Source of the DNA: Sphingorhabdus sp. YGSMI21
Lineage (GTDB): Bacteria; Pseudomonadota; Alphaproteobacteria; Sphingomonadales; Sphingomonadaceae
Assembly (NCBI RefSeq): GCF_002776575.1
Contig: NZ_CP022548.1
Span: 635,001-699,000, forward strand
Direction: 5' to 3'
DNA length: 64,000 nucleotides
This document shows positions 46,275 to 53,831 of the stretch, piece after piece. Each line of letters opens with the position of its first letter. Within the stretch, counting starts at the first letter, position 1. The notes under the pieces are model-generated. The model had not been told where the DNA came from. It saw only the letters and a program-made list of their open reading frames with translations, and ran no database searches. The position numbers were made by a program, and so were the translations under genes.

Positions 46275-46450
46275 TGCCCCTCCGTCGCGCCTTCGGCGCG
46301 CCACCTCCCCATTGCTGCGCAACAGGGAGGAAAGATGTAACATAAAATTCTGTGATGAGGGACGGTCAGGCCAAAACTGTCAAGCTGTGCCTTTCCTCCC
46401 TGTGCCGCAGGCATGGGGAGGGGGACCACGCGAAGCGTGGTGGAGGGGTT
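46275..46450. repeat. Compound dispersed repeat B, two facing half-units
   Basis: Half-unit one (46275-46333): GCCCCTCC, hairpin around GCGCCTTCGGCGCG, CCTCCCCATTGCTGCGCAA, GGGAGGAAAG. Half-unit two (46391-46450): CTTTCCTCCC, TGCCGCAGGCA, GGGGAGGGGG, hairpin ACCACGCGAAGCGTGGT, GGAGGGGTTT. It has the same order and orientation as repeat A, with a 57-base spacer. The first half carries the DUF559 ribosome site. Confidence 0.8.
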
Positions 46451-46562
46451 TCAGCCGTGCTTTCCCCTAACCAACGGAAACAGGCCCACCCCCAGCATAG
46501 GGAACCACGCTGGCATCCAACCGTTGATGTGGATAATCATCTAACGCGAAAGGATGCCGAAC

Positions 46563-46970
46563 ATGGCTTCAGGATATTCGGATACGGCGCTGGCCAAAAA
46601 GCTCTCCCTCAAGGACGGCATGCGCGTCTGGTTTCTTGACATGCCGGAGAGTGTCCGGGCCGAGATCGAGGCGGCTGGCCTCACTTTGTCCGAGGATGAA
46701 ATCCCTGCTCCCGGGCTGCACGCCGCGCATATTTTTGTGACAGATCGGACCGCAATGGAAAAGCATCTGACCACGCTGCGCGATATGATCGATCCCGCCG
46801 GTCAGGTGTGGGTGAGCTGGCCGAAAAAGGCGTCCAAGGTCGAGACCGACATCAGCGAAGACACGATCCGCGAAGTCGCCCTGCCGATGGGGTTTGTCGA
46901 TATCAAGGTCTGTGCCGTTGATGCGATATGGTCCGGCCTGAAACTGGTCATCCGCAAGGAATTGCGCTGA
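46563..46970 (+). CDS. DUF3052 family protein
   Basis: A 135-residue soluble protein: MASGYSDTALAKKLSLKDGM, RVWFLDMPESV, HIFVTDRTAME, VWVSWPKKASKVETDISED, and the C-terminal VDAIWSGLKLVIRKEL. This is the DUF3052 pattern, a family without known function. Start at 46563 is favoured because AAAGGA lies 8-10 bases upstream; an ATG three codons earlier would sit right on that site. It lies between repeats B and C. Confidence 0.8.
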   Translation: MASGYSDTALAKKLSLKDGMRVWFLDMPESVRAEIEAAGLTLSEDEIPAPGLHAAHIFVTDRTAMEKHLTTLRDMIDPAGQVWVSWPKKASKVETDISEDTIREVALPMGFVDIKVCAVDAIWSGLKLVIRKELR

Positions 46971-46971
46971 T

Positions 46972-47100
46972 AAATCCTCCCTGAAGCGAAGCTTTGGGGA
47001 GGGGGACCATCCGGAGGATGGTGGAGGGGTATTGACGCATATTGCCCCTCCGAGCCGCTTCGCGGCCCACCTCCCCATACCTGCGGTATAAGGAGGAAAT
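46972..47100. repeat. Compound dispersed repeat C, half-units in outward order
   Basis: First half-unit (46972-47031): AATCCTCCC, GAAGCGAAGCTT, GGGGAGGGGG, hairpin ACCATCCGGAGGATGGT, GGAGGGG. Second half-unit (47043-47100): GCCCCTCC, hairpin around GCCGCTTCGCGGC, CCTCCCC, TACCTGCGGTA, AGGAGGAAA. The two halves are the same as in A and B but in swapped order. It separates convergent DUF3052 and coq4 genes and begins just after the DUF3052 stop. Confidence 0.8.
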
Positions 47101-47104
47101 CTAT

Positions 47105-47908
47105 TTAAGCCGTCTGCGCCAGCATATCGTATGGATCGACATTTCCGGCACGAAACTTCGCATGGGCCTCGTGATAGAAATGCGGCGTCTTGATATGCAA
47201 CCGCTCGCGCAACGCGTCCAGCGGCTGGGCGAGAAGATCGGTGATCGATTCTTCGTTGATCTTGGGACAGGCCTTGCCCATTTTCTGGCCCTCGCGGATC
47301 GCCTTGAAGATCGGCGCGTTGCTCTTGACCTGCTTCTTCATGTTGAGACCCGCGGCATAAGCGATGAAGACATTGCCCAATGACGGGTTCTGGCCATAAG
47401 TGAAGGCCAATACGCAGGCTTCGCCCAGCGCATCGCGGCCATAGCCGGTAAGCACGTGGAGCAAGTCATGAGTGTCGCGCTGGCGGAAGCCGTACCATTC
47501 GATCATATCGCCATATTTGCGCGGGCTGAACTGGTCATATTCGGCAATCAGGCCGGCGGCGCTCAGGCCTTCCTTTTCCATGAAGTCGCAATAGGCGTGG
47601 GCCAGACTGCCCGCCGGCATCTTGCGCAGACGCTCATGGTCGTCAAGCAGAGGCGCCAGCTCCGGTTCGCTTTGCAGCAGCGCCCTGCCCTTGTCGCTTT
47701 CGACAAATTTTCTGGCATCCTTGCGGAAACCGGGCCGCGGCAGCGATTCAAAAATATGGAAGACCTGTTCGGTATCTTCCTTGTCCTTGATCAGCTCGCG
47801 AAAATGATGGAGCGCTTTCAGGGGACGAAAGCGGGCTGCGGGGCGTTCCGGGTGGACAAATGGCATTTGCGAATCACCGGGGGCCGAGAATTTATGGTCA
47901 ATTTTCAT
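47105..47908 (-). CDS. coq4: Coq4 family protein (ubiquinone synthesis)
   Basis: A 267-residue Coq4 homologue. The metal motif HDxxH-x11-E is present as RDTHDLLHVLTGYGRDALGE. ARFRPLKALHHFRELIKDKE and FGNVFIAY-like PSLGNVFIAYAAGLN are also typical. Coq4 is needed for ubiquinone synthesis and recent work assigns it an oxidative decarboxylation step on the quinone head. Start chosen at ATG 47908, which lies 6 bases from a good promoter -10 box, so the message may be leaderless. Longer upstream frames are not Coq4-like. Confidence 0.88.
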   Translation of the reverse strand: MKIDHKFSAPGDSQMPFVHPERPAARFRPLKALHHFRELIKDKEDTEQVFHIFESLPRPGFRKDARKFVESDKGRALLQSEPELAPLLDDHERLRKMPAGSLAHAYCDFMEKEGLSAAGLIAEYDQFSPRKYGDMIEWYGFRQRDTHDLLHVLTGYGRDALGEACVLAFTYGQNPSLGNVFIAYAAGLNMKKQVKSNAPIFKAIREGQKMGKACPKINEESITDLLAQPLDALRERLHIKTPHFYHEAHAKFRAGNVDPYDMLAQTA

Positions 47909-47914
47909 ACGATC

Positions 47915-47943
47915 TATATGTCGCTTACTAACATCTATGTCAA
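47915..47943 (-). promoter_or_regulatory. Sigma70-type promoter of coq4, possibly leaderless
   Basis: On the minus strand TTGACA (47943-47938) is followed by a 17-base spacer and CATATA (47920-47915). The coq4 ATG begins 6 bases after the -10, about where transcription would start, and no ribosome site is visible. Confidence 0.6.
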
Positions 47944-48033
47944 TAGAGCTTAGTGGCTTTCCCGAACGCAGTCGCTGCGCTATCCCTGTGCCGCAAAAGC
48001 CTATGACGCGTTTTGACCGCAGGAGATGGTAGA

Positions 48034-48708
48034 ATGAAACCGCATGACACCCTGCCCTATACCGAGCTTCCCGACTATTCCGACGCGGAACGCATTGCCC
48101 GGTCCCGCGCCTTTTACGAAGCGATCCGGACACGGCGAACCTGCCGCTATTTCAGCGACGAGGCCGTGCCCCGGGAAGTGATCGAAAATGCGATACTCGC
48201 CGCCGGCACCGCGCCCAATGGCGCCAATCACCAGCCCTGGCACTTTGCGGTGATCGAATCTCCGGAAAAAAAGAAAGCCCTGCGCGCCGCCGCCGAGGAG
48301 GAGGAGCGCGCCTTTTACCAGAGCAAGGGCAGCGAAGAATGGCTGGAGGCGCTGGCGCCGCTCGGCACCGACGCCGACAAGCCGTTCCTCGAGATCGCAC
48401 CTTATCTCATCGTCATTTTTGGTCAGCGCAAAGGCGGCATGAACCCGGGCGAGACGAAGCAGAATTATTATGTGAACGAAAGCGTCGGCATTGCCACCGG
48501 CGTGCTGATCACGGCGCTGCACGATGCCGGTCTCGCCACCCTCACCCACACGCCCAATCCGATGAAGTTTCTCAACCAGATATGCGACCGGCCGAGCAGC
48601 GAAAAGCCGATGATGGTGCTCGTCGTCGGCAAGCCAGCCCCCGACGCGACGGTTCCGGTCCACGCGACGATCAAGAAACCGCTGGACCAGATCGCCAGCT
48701 GGCTATGA
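48034..48708 (+). CDS. Nitroreductase family protein
   Basis: A 224-residue FMN-dependent oxidoreductase. [20 protein letters not shown] is the FMN-contacting N-terminal motif; [38 protein letters not shown] and [13 protein letters not shown] follow. The pattern is close to the iodotyrosine deiodinase/BluB-like branch, but the substrate is unknown. The ATG at 48034 is chosen for its ribosome site (AGGAGA); a TTG lies seven codons upstream. Confidence 0.9.
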   Translation: MKPHDTLPYTELPDYSDAERIARSRAFYEAIRTRRTCRYFSDEAVPREVIENAILAAGTAPNGANHQPWHFAVIESPEKKKALRAAAEEEERAFYQSKGSEEWLEALAPLGTDADKPFLEIAPYLIVIFGQRKGGMNPGETKQNYYVNESVGIATGVLITALHDAGLATLTHTPNPMKFLNQICDRPSSEKPMMVLVVGKPAPDATVPVHATIKKPLDQIASWL

Positions 48709-48729
48709 GCAACCTTCGTCCGGAATATG

Positions 48730-48813
48730 CCGTTCGTGCTGAGCCTGTCGAAGCACAACCGGTAGCAGCGGGTCCCGCAGGTCAAAGTCCTTCGACAAGC
48801 TCAGGACGAACGG
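48730..48813. repeat. Dispersed inverted repeat (CTTCGACAAGCTCAGGACGA type)
   Basis: Left arm 48730-48753 and right arm 48790-48813 are reverse complements with two mismatches in 24 bases; the right arm reads CTTCGACAAGCTCAGGACGA then ACGG. The spacer is 36 bases. The same element, degenerate, is at 19027-19098. It fills the gap between two same-strand genes and ends 7 bases before the DUF418 start. Confidence 0.75.
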
Positions 48814-48820
48814 GCTTGAT

Positions 48821-50065
48821 ATGAACAACACTGTCACCACCCCCCGCTATATCGAGCTCGACGCCTTGCGCGGTTTTGCCGTGATGGGCATTTTGCTGAT
48901 GAATATCGTCGGCTTCGCGATGCCGGAAATGGCCTATGTGAGCCCGGCGGTCCATGGTGGCACCGACCTGCCTGACACCATCGTCTGGGCATTGTCCTTC
49001 ATATTTATCGACGGCAAGATGCGCGGCCTTTTCACCATATTGTTCGGGGCAAGCATGATGCTGGTCATCGAACGGGCGCAGAGACATGGCGAGAATCCGG
49101 CAAAGGTGCATTTTTCCCGGATGTTCTGGCTGGCGCTGTTCGGCCTCGCGCATTTCTTTCTCCTGTGGGCCGGCGACATATTATTTCTCTACGCCGCCGT
49201 CGGCTGTATCGCCTATTTTCTGCGCGGGCTGAACGCAGAGGACCTGATCCGTCGCGCGCTGCTGATCTTCACCATAGGTTTTCTGGGCTATACCCTGATG
49301 TTCGGTAGCCTACTCTATATGCAATATCAGGCCAGCCTCCCGGGAGCCAGTGCCGGCCTGATCGATGAGGTCGCCGACGTCATTGCCGGGTTTGAAAGCA
49401 CGGCCAGCGCCATCACCGCGGATATCGCGCTTCATCAGTCCGGTTTTCTCCCGATATTGCTCGACAAGATCCGGAACGACCTGTTCGGACCGCTGGTTCT
49501 GCTGACCTATAATCTGGCGGAGACGCTGCCGCTGATGATGATCGGCATGGCGCTTTACAGGAACGGCTTCATCACCGGTCAGTGGACGGCGGAAGCATAT
49601 CGCTCATGGGGTATCCGGCTGACCGTTATCGGAACCGCCATAGTGACGGCAATCGCCATTTATCTGATCGCCGGCGGTTTCGAGATATTGCGGATGGTCA
49701 ATGCCAGCTATGCCTGGAACTGGCCGTCGCAGATGCTGATGACGACCGGCTATGCCGCGTTGCTGATCTGGCTGATCCGGACGTTCCAGAACGCAAGCTG
49801 GGTGGTGCGAATCGCCGCGGTGGGCCGCGCCGCCTTTAGCAATTATCTCGGGACCAGCCTGCTGATGACCTTCCTCTTCTACGGCTGGGGACTGGGATTA
49901 TATGGATCGGTCGGGCGCGCGGAATTATATCTGTTCGTGCTGGCTGCCTGGGTGCTCATGCTGATCTGGTCAAAACCCTGGCTGACACGCTTCCGCTATG
50001 GACCGCTGGAATGGCTGTGGCGCAGCCTGGCGCGGCAACGGGCGCAGCCGATGCGCCTGTCATGA
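48821..50065 (+). CDS. DUF418 polytopic membrane protein
   Basis: A 414-residue inner membrane protein with roughly ten helices. It opens YIELDALRGFAVMGILLMNI, has FTILFGASMMLVIERA, FWLALFGLAHFFLLWAGDIL, and the DUF418 domain proper in the C-terminal part (AVGRAAFSNYLGTSLLMTFL, FRYGPLEWLWRSL). This is the YeiB-like family, suggested to be transporters or acyltransferase-related; no activity is known. Overlaps the 3' end of the next gene on the other strand by 6 bases. Confidence 0.88.
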   Translation: MNNTVTTPRYIELDALRGFAVMGILLMNIVGFAMPEMAYVSPAVHGGTDLPDTIVWALSFIFIDGKMRGLFTILFGASMMLVIERAQRHGENPAKVHFSRMFWLALFGLAHFFLLWAGDILFLYAAVGCIAYFLRGLNAEDLIRRALLIFTIGFLGYTLMFGSLLYMQYQASLPGASAGLIDEVADVIAGFESTASAITADIALHQSGFLPILLDKIRNDLFGPLVLLTYNLAETLPLMMIGMALYRNGFITGQWTAEAYRSWGIRLTVIGTAIVTAIAIYLIAGGFEILRMVNASYAWNWPSQMLMTTGYAALLIWLIRTFQNASWVVRIAAVGRAAFSNYLGTSLLMTFLFYGWGLGLYGSVGRAELYLFVLAAWVLMLIWSKPWLTRFRYGPLEWLWRSLARQRAQPMRLS

Positions 50066-50959
50066 AGGATCGCTGACCGCTTCTGCCGGACCCGATTGTT
50101 CATCATCGGTGAACGCGCTGGTATAATTGGCGTTTAGCTGCTCGTACAGATTGAACCCGGAGACAATCTCCAGCCGGTCCCCGGCATCGTCCATCAGCCC
50201 TAGCGGCCGCCCATCCGGCGTATATGCAAAGTTCAGCAGATGGCCTTTCTGATCCCGGCGATATATCGAGCAAATTACCGGCGAGTCGAGACCGCCCATC
50301 ATGCTGTGCATCACGATCGCTTCCGTCTCTGCTTCCAGAGAGGCATCGCTTGCCGGATCAAACGGTATCCCGGAATATCGATACACGGTCAGATGATCCG
50401 ATGCTTTTGCTATGGGATTTTTCATGCAACTGGCTTTGCCGGTCTGTATTTCATCAGCCTCCAGGAAAACAACATGGACCGGACTGATAGCAACAAAGAT
50501 GCCGCCCTTGGCATCGACCGGACTTACGGCTTTCGGCCCCGCTTGAATATATTCCCAATCGGCAAGAATGTCGGCAGGAATTTTTCCGAAAAGCTCCAGC
50601 GACGGCACCTCTCCAAGGGTCAACAGACCGTTATTGGCAATGCCGCCCGGCAAGGACTCTATATGTCCGATCAGGTCTATACCTCTGGTGTTCCAACCTG
50701 CTTCTGTTTCTCCGGTCGGCACCAAGGCGGCGCGAAGCTCGCTTTCAACCGATTCCAGAAACTCTTCCAGGTCCTCGGCTATTTTCGATGGCATTATCTG
50801 CCAAAATTCGACAACCGGAAACGGTTCCGGAGCGGTCGATTTTCCCGCGTCTTCCCTTTCGACCATTAGCTGCGTCGATTCAGGCACATTGGCAGCATCG
50901 ACCGACGTTGACGCCAGGGCCAGCGCAACCGGAACAATGGAACTGTATATTCTACGCAT
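50060..50959 (-). CDS. Exported protein of unknown function
   Basis: A 299-residue protein I do not recognise. It begins with a signal peptide (MRRIYSSIVPVALALASTSV, then DAAN). The mature part has VVEFWQIMPSKIAEDLEEFL, an LTLGEVPSLELFGKIPADIL stretch, one Cys-containing loop (GKASCMKNP) and another Cys (SPVICSIYRRD) that could form a disulfide, and an acidic C-terminal tail. The ATG at 50959 has GAGG 6 bases upstream; an ATG four codons earlier is an alternative. It is divergent from bfd with 130 bases between. Confidence 0.55.
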   Translation of the reverse strand: MRRIYSSIVPVALALASTSVDAANVPESTQLMVEREDAGKSTAPEPFPVVEFWQIMPSKIAEDLEEFLESVESELRAALVPTGETEAGWNTRGIDLIGHIESLPGGIANNGLLTLGEVPSLELFGKIPADILADWEYIQAGPKAVSPVDAKGGIFVAISPVHVVFLEADEIQTGKASCMKNPIAKASDHLTVYRYSGIPFDPASDASLEAETEAIVMHSMMGGLDSPVICSIYRRDQKGHLLNFAYTPDGRPLGLMDDAGDRLEIVSGFNLYEQLNANYTSAFTDDEQSGPAEAVSDPS

Positions 50960-51040
50960 CACAAACCTCATGCTCTGGCCATGGGCCGGTTTAACCAATA
51001 TTTCCTGTTTGGGAAGATTCCATCTATCGTTATTTTGATA

Positions 51041-51063
51041 TTGCGATCTATTCTCATTAGCGA
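51041..51063. promoter_or_regulatory. Candidate iron-response (Fur-type) site upstream of bfd
   Basis: The minus strand reads TAATGAGAATAGATCGCAA, close to Fur-like boxes of the AATGAGAAT-TCGCA type seen in alphaproteobacteria. It lies 27 bases before the bfd start. A related core (ATTCTCGTTAGC against ATTCTCATTAGC) recurs upstream of bfr. Confidence 0.4.
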
Positions 51064-51089
51064 TATACGAGTCGCAGAGAGGAACCGAG

Positions 51090-51260
51090 ATGGTTGTTTG
51101 CGTTTGCAATGCGATTAAGGAAAAAGACCTGAGAGCCGCCGTTCGCAGCGGTGCGGATCGCCCGTCCCAGGTCTATGCCCAGCTCGGTCGCAAACCGAAA
51201 TGCGGACAATGTCTCGCTTTCGCCCAGACGATTATAAAATCACAACTTGCAACCGCTTAG
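51090..51260 (+). CDS. bfd: Bacterioferritin-associated ferredoxin
   Basis: A 56-residue [2Fe-2S] protein easily missed for its size. The four ligands are C4, C6, C38 and C41: MVVCVCNAIKEKDLRAAV at the start, then RKPKCGQCLAFA. This CxC-x31-CxxC spacing is that of Bfd, which docks on bacterioferritin and reduces its iron core for release. AGAGGA sits before the ATG. bfr follows 122 bases downstream on the same strand, which supports the call. Confidence 0.92.
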   Translation: MVVCVCNAIKEKDLRAAVRSGADRPSQVYAQLGRKPKCGQCLAFAQTIIKSQLATA

Positions 51261-51292
51261 CATTCTCGTTAGCAAATCATTGAAATAATTGC
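51256..51292. promoter_or_regulatory. Candidate iron-response region upstream of bfr
   Basis: Contains CATTCTCGTTAGC (like the bfd upstream site) next to GCAAATCATTGAAATAATTG plus C (51272-51292), an imperfect palindrome with 7 of 10 positions paired that resembles Fur boxes. It starts within the last codons of bfd and lies about 90 bases before bfr. Confidence 0.35.
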
Positions 51293-51382
51293 TTTTTCTG
51301 TAAATGCTGCTCTTTCGCTTCGGCGAAGGATGCTGTATAGACCTTCCCAACAGATCCACTGTCAGTCGGGAAGGACACTGCC

Positions 51383-51859
51383 ATGAAGGGCGATACAAAA
51401 GTCATCGAGTTTCTCAACGAAGCTCTGAAAAACGAACTCACCGCAATCAACCAATATTGGCTGCATTATCGCATGCTCGACAATTGGGGCGTGACGAAAC
51501 TGGCCGAATTCGAACGGCACGAATCCATCGACGAGATGAAACATGCCGACAAGCTGGCTGAGCGGATTTTCTTCCTCGACGGCCTGCCCAATTTCCAGCT
51601 TCTGGGCCGTCTGAAGATCGGCGAAACGGTCGAGGAAATCCTCAAGGCCGATCTGGAGCTGGAATATGAGGCGCTGCCGATGCTCAAGGACGCTATCGAA
51701 CATTGCGAAAGCGTGCGCGACTATGTCAGCCGCGACCTGTTTGCGGAAATCCTTGAAAGCGAGGAAGATCACGTCGATTCCCTCGAACAGCAGTTCGACA
51801 TGATCGAGCGGATGGGAATCGAGAATTACATCCAGCTGCAGTCGAAATCGGTCGAATAG
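51383..51859 (+). CDS. bfr: Bacterioferritin
   Basis: Heme-containing 24-mer iron store of 158 residues. All ferroxidase ligands are in place: E18, E51, H54, E94, E127 and H130. The heme ligand is M52 in SIDEMKHAD. This complete set separates it from Dps and from heme-free ferritin. bfd upstream would supply electrons for iron release. A ribosome site is visible (AAGGACA). It is convergent with the HPt gene. Confidence 0.96.
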   Translation: MKGDTKVIEFLNEALKNELTAINQYWLHYRMLDNWGVTKLAEFERHESIDEMKHADKLAERIFFLDGLPNFQLLGRLKIGETVEEILKADLELEYEALPMLKDAIEHCESVRDYVSRDLFAEILESEEDHVDSLEQQFDMIERMGIENYIQLQSKSVE

Positions 51860-51875
51860 GCTGCGGGAGGGCGTT

Positions 51876-52289
51876 TCAGCCGAACCGGCGGCCAAAGCCG
51901 GTCGGCTGGCGTTGCTGGACCACCGGGCTCGCGCCCTTTTCCAGGATCGCCAGCGTGTCCTCGAACATCGGTCGTAGGGCCACCACCAGTTCGATAAGCT
52001 CGTCCGGCGTCTCGTGATGCTCGACGCAGGCGCGGGCGGTCATCTCGATTGTTTCCGCGTTGATGCTCAGTTGCAGGCCACCGAGTTGCAGCGCCTCGCC
52101 TTTCAGCTTGTGCGCGGCAAGCACCATCGCGGCAGGGTCATGGGCGCGCATGGCCTCTTCGATCTTGTCGACAGACTGGATTCCGTCTTCGCGGAAATAA
52201 CCCAAAATGCGGACAAAATTCGCCCCCAGGGCCGAACGCGTTTCGGCCCAGACCTTCCAGTCAATCAAGTCGCTTTCCACTGGTCCCAC
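51876..52289 (-). CDS. Histidine phosphotransfer (HPt) domain protein
   Basis: A 137-residue single-domain HPt. The phosphohistidine sits in MVLAAHKLKGEALQLGG (HKLKG). Helical repeats around it (LGYFREDGIQSVDKIEEAMR, IETARACVEHHE-like IEMTARACVEHHETPDELIE) fit a four-helix bundle. It starts with GTG preceded by GGAG. No kinase or receiver partner is adjacent, so it is an orphan relay component; the C-terminal tail (VVQQRQPTGFGRRF) is basic. Confidence 0.85.
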   Translation of the reverse strand: MGPVESDLIDWKVWAETRSALGANFVRILGYFREDGIQSVDKIEEAMRAHDPAAMVLAAHKLKGEALQLGGLQLSINAETIEMTARACVEHHETPDELIELVVALRPMFEDTLAILEKGASPVVQQRQPTGFGRRFG

Positions 52290-52408
52290 CGAACGCTCCC
52301 GGAAAATAGCGAAAATACGCTAATCTTCCTGAACCTACCGCAAAACCTGTAAAAACTTAGTTACCGGAGGCCGTATTTCGCCCCGCAATTCCGCAAGCTG
52401 CGGAGATA

Positions 52409-53800
52409 TCATTCTTTTTCATGATAGGGGTTTTTCGGCGCGCGGATGATCAGCCGCACCGGAACACCGCCAAAACCCAGTTCGCGGCGGATGCCGTTGA
52501 TCAGATAGCGGCGGTAGCTTTCGGGCAGATCATCGACACGCGTCCCGAAAATCACGAAGGAAGGCGGCCGCGTCTTGGCCTGGGTGATATAGCGCAGCTT
52601 GATCCGCTTGCCACCGGGCGCCGGGGGCGGATTGTCGGTAATCGCGTCTTCGAACCAGCGGTTGAGTTTGCCGGTGGACACCCGCTGCGACCAGACCCGG
52701 CGAACCTCGAAGGCAGCCTTCATCAACTGGTCAATACCCTTGCCGGTAAAGGCGGACACGGCGATCAGCGGGACATCGCGCACCTGCGCCAGCCCGTCGT
52801 TGAGCGCCGCACGGATGCCGTTGAACAATTTGCTCGGCCCCTCGGCGACATCCCATTTGTTGATCCCGATCACAAGGCAGCGGCCTTCCTGGATCACATG
52901 GTCGGCGATCCGCAGATCCTGCGCCTCGAGCCCCTTGGTCGCGTCGAGCAAAAGCACCACCACTTCGGCAAAGTCCACCGCGTGGCGCGCGTCGGCCACG
53001 GCCAGCTTTTCCAGCTTGTCGTTGACCTTGGCGCGCTTGCGCATGCCGGCGGTATCGATCAGCCGCACCTGTCGCTCGGGCTCTATGCCGTCGAGCTTCT
53101 CTTCCTCGGTCAGCGCGTCGTCGTGCCAGACCCAGTCAACCGTAATACTGTCGCGCGTGATCCCGGCTTCCGGACCGGTGATCATCCGGTCTTCATCCAG
53201 CATCTTGTTGATCAACGTCGATTTTCCCGCATTGGGACGACCGACAATCGCCAGCTTCAGCGGGGCCGATTCGTCGGTGGGTTCGTCACGGGCAGCAGCC
53301 TTGAAATTCTCGACATAGGGCTGGATCGCCTGGAACAGGTCAGCCATGCCGTCGCCATGTTCAGCGCTGAACGGGATCGGATCACCGAAACCGAGCGAAT
53401 AGCTTTCCAATATCCCGGATTCCGCCGCCTTGCCCTCCGCCTTGTTGACGAGCAGGACGACCGGCGTTTTCGCGCTTCTGAGCCAGCGCGCGATTTCCTC
53501 GTCGAGGGGAGTCAGGCCGGCGCGGCCATCGATTACGAAGATCGCAAGCTCGGCTCCGGTGACCGCCATCTCGGTCTGCTTGCGCATCCGACCGGGCAGG
53601 CTCTTGGCATCCTCGTCCTCATAGCCGGCGGTATCGACGACATTGAATTCGAGACCCAGCAGATTGGCCGCGCCTTCACGACGGTCACGGGTTACCCCGG
53701 GCATGTCGTCGACGAGCGCGAGCTTCTTGCCAACCAGACGGTTGAACAGGGTGGATTTGCCGACATTCGGTCGGCCTATGATTGCAATATTGGGCAGCAT
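52409..53800 (-). CDS. der: Ribosome assembly GTPase Der (EngA)
   Basis: Essential 50S assembly factor with tandem G domains. The 463-residue protein has the first P loop in IIGRPNVGKSTLFNRL (residues 6-21) with DTAGYED and NKAE. The second G domain begins near residue 183 ([18 protein letters not shown]) with DTAGMRKR and NKWD, and the C-terminal KH-like domain ends GGVPVRLIIRAPKNPY. The ATG at 53800 gives the standard opening MLPNIAIIG. bamB lies 31 bases upstream; bamB-der order is conserved in proteobacteria. Confidence 0.97.
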   Translation of the reverse strand: MLPNIAIIGRPNVGKSTLFNRLVGKKLALVDDMPGVTRDRREGAANLLGLEFNVVDTAGYEDEDAKSLPGRMRKQTEMAVTGAELAIFVIDGRAGLTPLDEEIARWLRSAKTPVVLLVNKAEGKAAESGILESYSLGFGDPIPFSAEHGDGMADLFQAIQPYVENFKAAARDEPTDESAPLKLAIVGRPNAGKSTLINKMLDEDRMITGPEAGITRDSITVDWVWHDDALTEEEKLDGIEPERQVRLIDTAGMRKRAKVNDKLEKLAVADARHAVDFAEVVVLLLDATKGLEAQDLRIADHVIQEGRCLVIGINKWDVAEGPSKLFNGIRAALNDGLAQVRDVPLIAVSAFTGKGIDQLMKAAFEVRRVWSQRVSTGKLNRWFEDAITDNPPPAPGGKRIKLRYITQAKTRPPSFVIFGTRVDDLPESYRRYLINGIRRELGFGGVPVRLIIRAPKNPYHEKE

Positions 53801-53831
53801 AAAGCCGGTCCCTGTCCTTTGCTTCTGAATC

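Noticed and set aside
46274..46429. N-terminal extension of the DUF559 protein
   Set aside because: The extra 52 codons are repeat B read through, and a ribosome site precedes the TTG at 46273.
45785..47100. CRISPR array or insertion sequence in the repeat-rich patch
   Set aside because: The repeats are few, hairpin-bearing and in mixed orientation, with no regular spacers and no transposase.
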